A stretch of DNA of 8,994 nucleotides, taken from the NCBI GenBank assembly GCA_028691595.1, contig JAQUZA010000111.1, positions 1 to 8,994 on the forward strand, in the 5' to 3' direction. The notes under the pieces were generated by a model that did not search any database, was not told the DNA's origin, and saw nothing but the letters and a program-made list of their open reading frames with translations. This document shows, piece by piece, positions 5,726 to 8,994 of the stretch. Position 1 is the first letter of the stretch, and the number at the start of each line of letters is the position of its first letter. A program made the translations under genes and the position numbers. Origin of the DNA: Candidatus Rifleibacteriota bacterium (lineage in GTDB: Bacteria; Muiribacteriota; Ozemobacteria; Ozemobacterales; Ozemobacteraceae).

Positions 5726-6829
5726 ATGAAAGTTCCTCTCCTGGATCTCAAGCCACAATACCAGCAGATCAAAGAAAAAGTTCTTCCTGAAGTCATGGAA
5801 ATAATCGAGAGTCAGGGTTTTATCCTCGGGCCCAAAGTTGAAAAACTCGAAAAGGAAATGGCCGCCTATCTTGGCGCCCAGTATACCCTTGGCTGCTCAT
5901 CAGGCACCGATGCCCTGCTGTTAGCCCTGATGGCCCTTGACATCGGCAAAGACGACGAAGTCATCACCACTCCATATACATTTTTTGCCACCGCCGGCTC
6001 GATAGCCAGAGTTGGCGCAACAGCACGCTTTGTCGATATCGACCCCGCAACCTTTCTGATGCGGGTCGACCAGATCGAAAATGCAATCACACCCAAAACC
6101 AAAGCAATCATGCCGGTTCATCTCTTCGGCCAGTGCGTCGACATGGAACCCCTGATGAACATAGCCAGAAAGCACAAACTGGCGGTAATTGAAGATGCCG
6201 CCCAGGCCATTGGCTCAAAATATCAGGGCAAAGATGCCGGCACCTTTGGCGATACCGGTTGTTTCAGCTTCTTCCCCAGCAAAAACCTCGGCTGCTTTGG
6301 CGACGGCGGCCTTGTCTCAACCAACCGTCAGGCTCTGCACGAGCGCCTCAAAGGTCTGAGAGTCCACGGCGGCCAGGTTCAGTATCAGCATCTCGAAGTT
6401 GGTTTGAATGCTAGAATCGATGCCCTTCAGGCCGCAGTCGTTTCAGTAAAACTGCCTTTCCTGGCCGGCTGGACCGAAGGACGACGCAAAAACGCCGCAC
6501 TCTATAATGAACTGTTCAAGGGCAACCCGAAAGTTGTTACTCCAATTGAAAAACCTGACTGCTTCCATATATACAACCAGTATGTGATCAGAGTTAACAA
6601 TCGCGACGCACTCAAAGCTCATCTGGCCGAAAAAGAAATCGGCTGCTCAGTCTATTACCCCCTGTCACTTCACCAGCAAAAGTGTTTCGCCAATCTTGGC
6701 TACAAAAAAGGCGACTTCCCTGAATCCGAAAAGGCAGCCGACACCTCTCTTGCACTGCCGATCTTTCCTGAACTGAACCGCGAACAAATTGAATTCGTCG
6801 CAAAAACAATCAATGAATTTACCGCATGA
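5726..6829 (+). CDS. DegT/DnrJ/EryC1/StrS-family PLP-dependent sugar aminotransferase
   Basis: This family transfers an amino group, usually from glutamate, to a nucleotide-linked keto-sugar during synthesis of O-antigen or other surface polysaccharides. The 367-residue protein is full length. It has GPKVEKLEKEMAAYLGA (35-51), the cofactor-binding SSGTDALLLAL (58-68), VIEDAAQAIG (154-163, with Asp157 and Gln160 expected at the PLP ring) and SFFPSKNLGCFGDGG (181-195), where Lys186 should be the PLP-binding lysine. The overall pattern, including PFTFF-like PYTFFATA and FFPSKNLGC, is close to my memory of WbpE, which makes UDP-GlcNAc(3NH2)A, but the substrate cannot be fixed from sequence alone. 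A strong GGAGG (5716-5720) lies 5 nt before the ATG. It precedes a chain-length protein gene on the same strand, supporting a role in polysaccharide synthesis. No oxidase or acetyltransferase partner is visible here. Confidence 0.93.
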   Translation: MKVPLLDLKPQYQQIKEKVLPEVMEIIESQGFILGPKVEKLEKEMAAYLGAQYTLGCSSGTDALLLALMALDIGKDDEVITTPYTFFATAGSIARVGATARFVDIDPATFLMRVDQIENAITPKTKAIMPVHLFGQCVDMEPLMNIARKHKLAVIEDAAQAIGSKYQGKDAGTFGDTGCFSFFPSKNLGCFGDGGLVSTNRQALHERLKGLRVHGGQVQYQHLEVGLNARIDALQAAVVSVKLPFLAGWTEGRRKNAALYNELFKGNPKVVTPIEKPDCFHIYNQYVIRVNNRDALKAHLAEKEIGCSVYYPLSLHQQKCFANLGYKKGDFPESEKAADTSLALPIFPELNREQIEFVAKTINEFTA

Positions 6830-6892
6830 TGTGATTTAATAGTATGTAGGGAACGGTTTTAAACCGTTCCCTGCATACTATTAAATCATATC
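6828..6892. repeat. Nearly perfect 65-bp palindrome starting in the aminotransferase stop codon
   Basis: Arms 6828-6859 and 6861-6892 (32 bp each) are complementary except at two positions, both of which would be G-U pairs in RNA, around a single central base. The core reads GGGAACGGTTT / AAACCGTTCCC, with AT-rich outer arms. It begins at the second base of the TGA stop. As RNA it would form a very long hairpin, but no T-run follows, so it is not a standard intrinsic terminator, though it may still slow transcription or protect the message 3' end. The shape resembles dispersed palindromic repeats with TGTAGGG...CCCTGCA cores seen in many genomes; it is therefore probably a repeat element. Confidence 0.8.
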
Positions 6893-6961
6893 TAAACTTT
6901 AATGCCCTGCCTGCCGATTAACTGAGAGATAAATAATGTCTTAAAGACAACAGATGAACGC

Positions 6962-6967
6962 AGGAGG
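6962..6967 (+). promoter_or_regulatory. Ribosome binding site fixing the start of the Wzz/kinase-like gene
   Basis: AGGAGG lies 7 nt before the ATG at 6975. An in-frame ATG at 6954 also exists but has no Shine-Dalgarno motif, and using it would place AGGAGG inside the gene. The 6975 start is therefore preferred, giving 654 residues instead of 661. Confidence 0.8.
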
Positions 6968-6974
6968 CACATTG

Positions 6975-8939
6975 ATGGTTCAGGAAAGCCTGATTGAAGG
7001 AATTTTCAGAAGTCTACGGAAAAATGCCGGCTGGGCAACCCTGATCGTCGGACTGGCTGTTTGCGCAGCTTTTATACTAAACCGCTACGCCCCCACTATC
7101 TATCAGAGCGAATCGCTGCTGCGCGTCATGACCACAGAAAATACTAATGAAATCAGCCTGGCTGCCACAATGCAGGGGATTCTCTCCCAGCGCAAAGTGG
7201 TCGAGGAAATTTCAAAAAAATGCGGGATAGAAGAAGATAATATCAGACGCGAAGAGGTAATTACCTTTAAAGACGCAGGCCCGGGCCTGGTCTCTCTGGC
7301 CGTGCGCCACGAAAATCCGGTGCAGCTCAAAGAGCTTGGCAGCGCCGTAATTCAGGTTCTTTCCGAGCATTTTCTCGGCTACAATTCTGAAGCACAGGAA
7401 TTCGCCGTTAAAGCCCTGCAAAACAAGCTCAACCACCTCGAAACCAGTATTTCAGACCTGAAACAGGAACTCGTTAAAGCCAGCATCAGCTCAACCGTTA
7501 AAGCCGATGAACAGACTCTTGACACCGAGATTGCCATTCATCAGCTCGAAGAAAAAATAGATCTGAACGGACAACGCCTGCAGACAACCCCCGAAGAAGT
7601 TTTCTACTACCAGGAAGAAGAAACTCCTGAATACCAGAAAATGGCCGCAAGCCTCAAATCAGAGCGCAACCAGCTCGCAGAACTTTTCAAAAGCTACAAA
7701 GAAAAACACCCGCGGGTAATCGCCTGCCGCAACCGCATAAGCAATCTTGAAAGCAACCTGGCAAAAGGAAAAACCCGGGTCCGCAAAAAAAAGAACAACC
7801 CCGAGTATCTCGCGATAGCAGCCGAAATAAGCAGCGACCGCGAAAAGCTTGCCATGCTCAAAAACCAGTTTGCCACCGAACGCGCCAGCATTTCAAACGA
7901 AGAAAAATCGACTACAGGTTCTGCCGACACCATTGCCATGCGCATCTCAACCCTCGAAGAGCTTCACAGAAAAACCATTCTCGAACTTGAAGAATCGAAG
8001 ATTACCCACACCACCACCGCCGGGCGCATCAACGTGCTCAAAAAAGATGTCCGCCCACCGACCACCGTTGGGTTTACCTCTATCCAGCGTGACTGCCTGG
8101 CTCTCGCCTCCGGTGTGCTGATGGCTATTTTCCTGCTCTACTCACCCGCGCCGATGAAAGCCGAACTCATAAGCGTTTCAGGCAACATCCTCGCCGGTGC
8201 CGTGCCAGCACCCAACCATCTGCTTCTCACCAGCGAACCCGCCGAAATAATTCTTGAGGCACCCTCACTGACCCGTGAGCCCCTCGCCCTTCCCGCCCCG
8301 GTTCAGGAAGAAGACGAAACTTCCCGGTTTGACGAGCGCCTGATCGCACTCAATGACCCGACCTCAGAAAACCTCAAGCCCTTCAAAAATCTGGTATCAA
8401 ACCTGCAGATCAGCATGTCTGAATCACAAACGCGCATTGTTCTTGTAGGCTCAGCCCGAACTGGTGCTGGGCGTACCACCCTGCTGGCCAATACCGCCAT
8501 TCTTCTTGCCCAGACCGGCTATTCAGTGCTGATGATCGATGCCAACTTCCGAAACCCTGAACTACACCGTATGTTCAACCTGAACAATAATCACGGCCTC
8601 GCAGACCTCTTGAATGGTGGCAATCTTCGCGATGCCATGCAGGCTACCGAAATCCCCAACCTCTCTCTCATCAGCGCCGGAATCTCGCCCAACACCCCGG
8701 CCGAAGCTCTCGGGTCACCCGAAATGATTGAACTGCTCACCAATCTGAAACGCCGCGTCGAAATCATCCTCATCGATACCGCCGCTCTGCTCGAATACCC
8801 CGAAACCGCAATTCTCGCAGGCCAGACCGGAGCCATGGTCTTTTTGCATCGCGAAAGCGAAAGCGAAGACAACCTGCATGCCTCGCGCAAAATACTCAAT
8901 GGTGTTAGAGCAAAAATTCTTGGCTATGTAAAAATCTGA
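6975..8939 (+). CDS. Wzz / BY-kinase-like polysaccharide chain-length protein with degenerate kinase domain
   Basis: The 654-residue protein has the layout of Wzc-type co-polymerases: membrane segment at about 19-38, a long extracytoplasmic part rich in coiled coil (about 140-345), a Pro-containing turn (DVRPPTTVGF, about 358-367), a second membrane segment at about 374-390, a Pro/Glu-rich linker, then a cytoplasmic BY-kinase-like domain from about 465. Such proteins control length and export of capsule or exopolysaccharide. The Walker A loop reads GSARTGAGRTT (492-502), with Arg500 where the catalytic Lys should be and Thr for the usual Pro. Walker A' (MIDANFRNPELH, Asp522) and Walker B (ILIDTAALL, Asp601) remain. 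The protein ends at ILGYVKI, where family members usually read GVVLN, so the tyrosine-rich tail is missing. Reading other frames past the stop shows no continuation. It may be a non-catalytic or ATP-binding regulator; the kinase role is doubtful. Confidence 0.88.
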   Translation: MVQESLIEGIFRSLRKNAGWATLIVGLAVCAAFILNRYAPTIYQSESLLRVMTTENTNEISLAATMQGILSQRKVVEEISKKCGIEEDNIRREEVITFKDAGPGLVSLAVRHENPVQLKELGSAVIQVLSEHFLGYNSEAQEFAVKALQNKLNHLETSISDLKQELVKASISSTVKADEQTLDTEIAIHQLEEKIDLNGQRLQTTPEEVFYYQEEETPEYQKMAASLKSERNQLAELFKSYKEKHPRVIACRNRISNLESNLAKGKTRVRKKKNNPEYLAIAAEISSDREKLAMLKNQFATERASISNEEKSTTGSADTIAMRISTLEELHRKTILELEESKITHTTTAGRINVLKKDVRPPTTVGFTSIQRDCLALASGVLMAIFLLYSPAPMKAELISVSGNILAGAVPAPNHLLLTSEPAEIILEAPSLTREPLALPAPVQEEDETSRFDERLIALNDPTSENLKPFKNLVSNLQISMSESQTRIVLVGSARTGAGRTTLLANTAILLAQTGYSVLMIDANFRNPELHRMFNLNNNHGLADLLNGGNLRDAMQATEIPNLSLISAGISPNTPAEALGSPEMIELLTNLKRRVEIILIDTAALLEYPETAILAGQTGAMVFLHRESESEDNLHASRKILNGVRAKILGYVKI

Positions 8940-8960
8940 AAACAGGTTAATATAGGTCGC

Positions 8961-8994
8961 ATGACATTATATCCGACCATTATTCCGCAGGCAC
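8961..8994 (+). CDS. Start of a further gene, truncated by the window edge
   Basis: An ATG 21 bp after the preceding stop opens a frame of 11 full codons (MTLYPTIIPQA) to the end of the window. An AGG lies a few bases upstream, a weak ribosome binding site. Position suggests another polysaccharide-locus gene in the same operon, but 11 residues do not allow recognition, and chance cannot be excluded. Confidence 0.4.
   Translation, partial: MTLYPTIIPQA

Noticed and set aside
6828..6892. Palindrome as an intrinsic terminator
   Set aside because: The stem is far longer than usual, AT-rich at its base, and followed by ATCTAAAC-type sequence without a T-run.
6937..6949. 13-bp palindrome TGTCTT-A-AAGACA ahead of the Wzz/kinase-like gene
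   Set aside because: Too short and isolated to support an operator; no matching site is seen in the window.
6954..6974. Upstream ATG adding seven residues to the Wzz/kinase-like protein
   Set aside because: No Shine-Dalgarno motif precedes it, whereas AGGAGG at 6962-6967 is ideally placed for the ATG at 6975.
1..8994. tRNA, rRNA, riboswitch or CRISPR features
   Set aside because: No cloverleaf-like segments, conserved RNA motifs or regularly spaced direct repeats were seen by reading; a covariance-model scan would be the decisive test for small RNAs.

Overview
The window is ordinary bacterial chromosome of moderate GC content in two divergent blocks, separated by about 500 bp that carry an inserted repeat element. 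The left block (1-5221, minus strand) is a compact housekeeping operon read from right to left: obg, a fused nadD-yqeK, an LCP-family (LytR-CpsA-Psr) gene, queA, and tgt, which runs off the left edge. Junctions are tight: obg/nadD overlap by 4 bp, LCP/queA by 11 bp and queA/tgt by 4 bp, with one 71-bp gap between nadD-yqeK and LCP. The genes serve ribosome assembly (Obg), NAD synthesis and probable dinucleotide hydrolysis (NadD-YqeK), attachment of glycopolymers to the envelope (LCP) and queuosine tRNA modification (QueA, Tgt).

The right block (5726-8994, plus strand) looks like the start of a surface-polysaccharide locus. It holds a DegT-type sugar aminotransferase, then a Wzz/BY-kinase-type chain-length protein whose nucleotide-binding site is degenerate, then the first codons of a further gene. 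Such proteins make amino-sugar precursors and control polymer length at the inner membrane.

The divergent gap (5222-5725) contains an extended -10 promoter placed so close to obg that the mRNA should be leaderless. Next to it are a possible 3' remnant of a lost gene, a 164-bp MITE-like element with 18-bp terminal inverted repeats flanked by CTAG, and a promoter candidate for the aminotransferase gene. A second striking repeat, a nearly perfect 65-bp palindrome, begins inside the aminotransferase stop codon.

The phylum cannot be fixed from this sequence. The order obg, nadD, yqeK, LCP recalls Firmicutes, while the single-chain Wzz/kinase protein and the sugar aminotransferase are more typical of diderms. 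A diderm from a deep or poorly sampled lineage would fit, but this is inference. I see no convincing new defence or mobile system. The most unusual items are the degenerate kinase, the two repeat elements, the leaderless obg promoter and the NadD-YqeK fusion with an altered HxGH motif.
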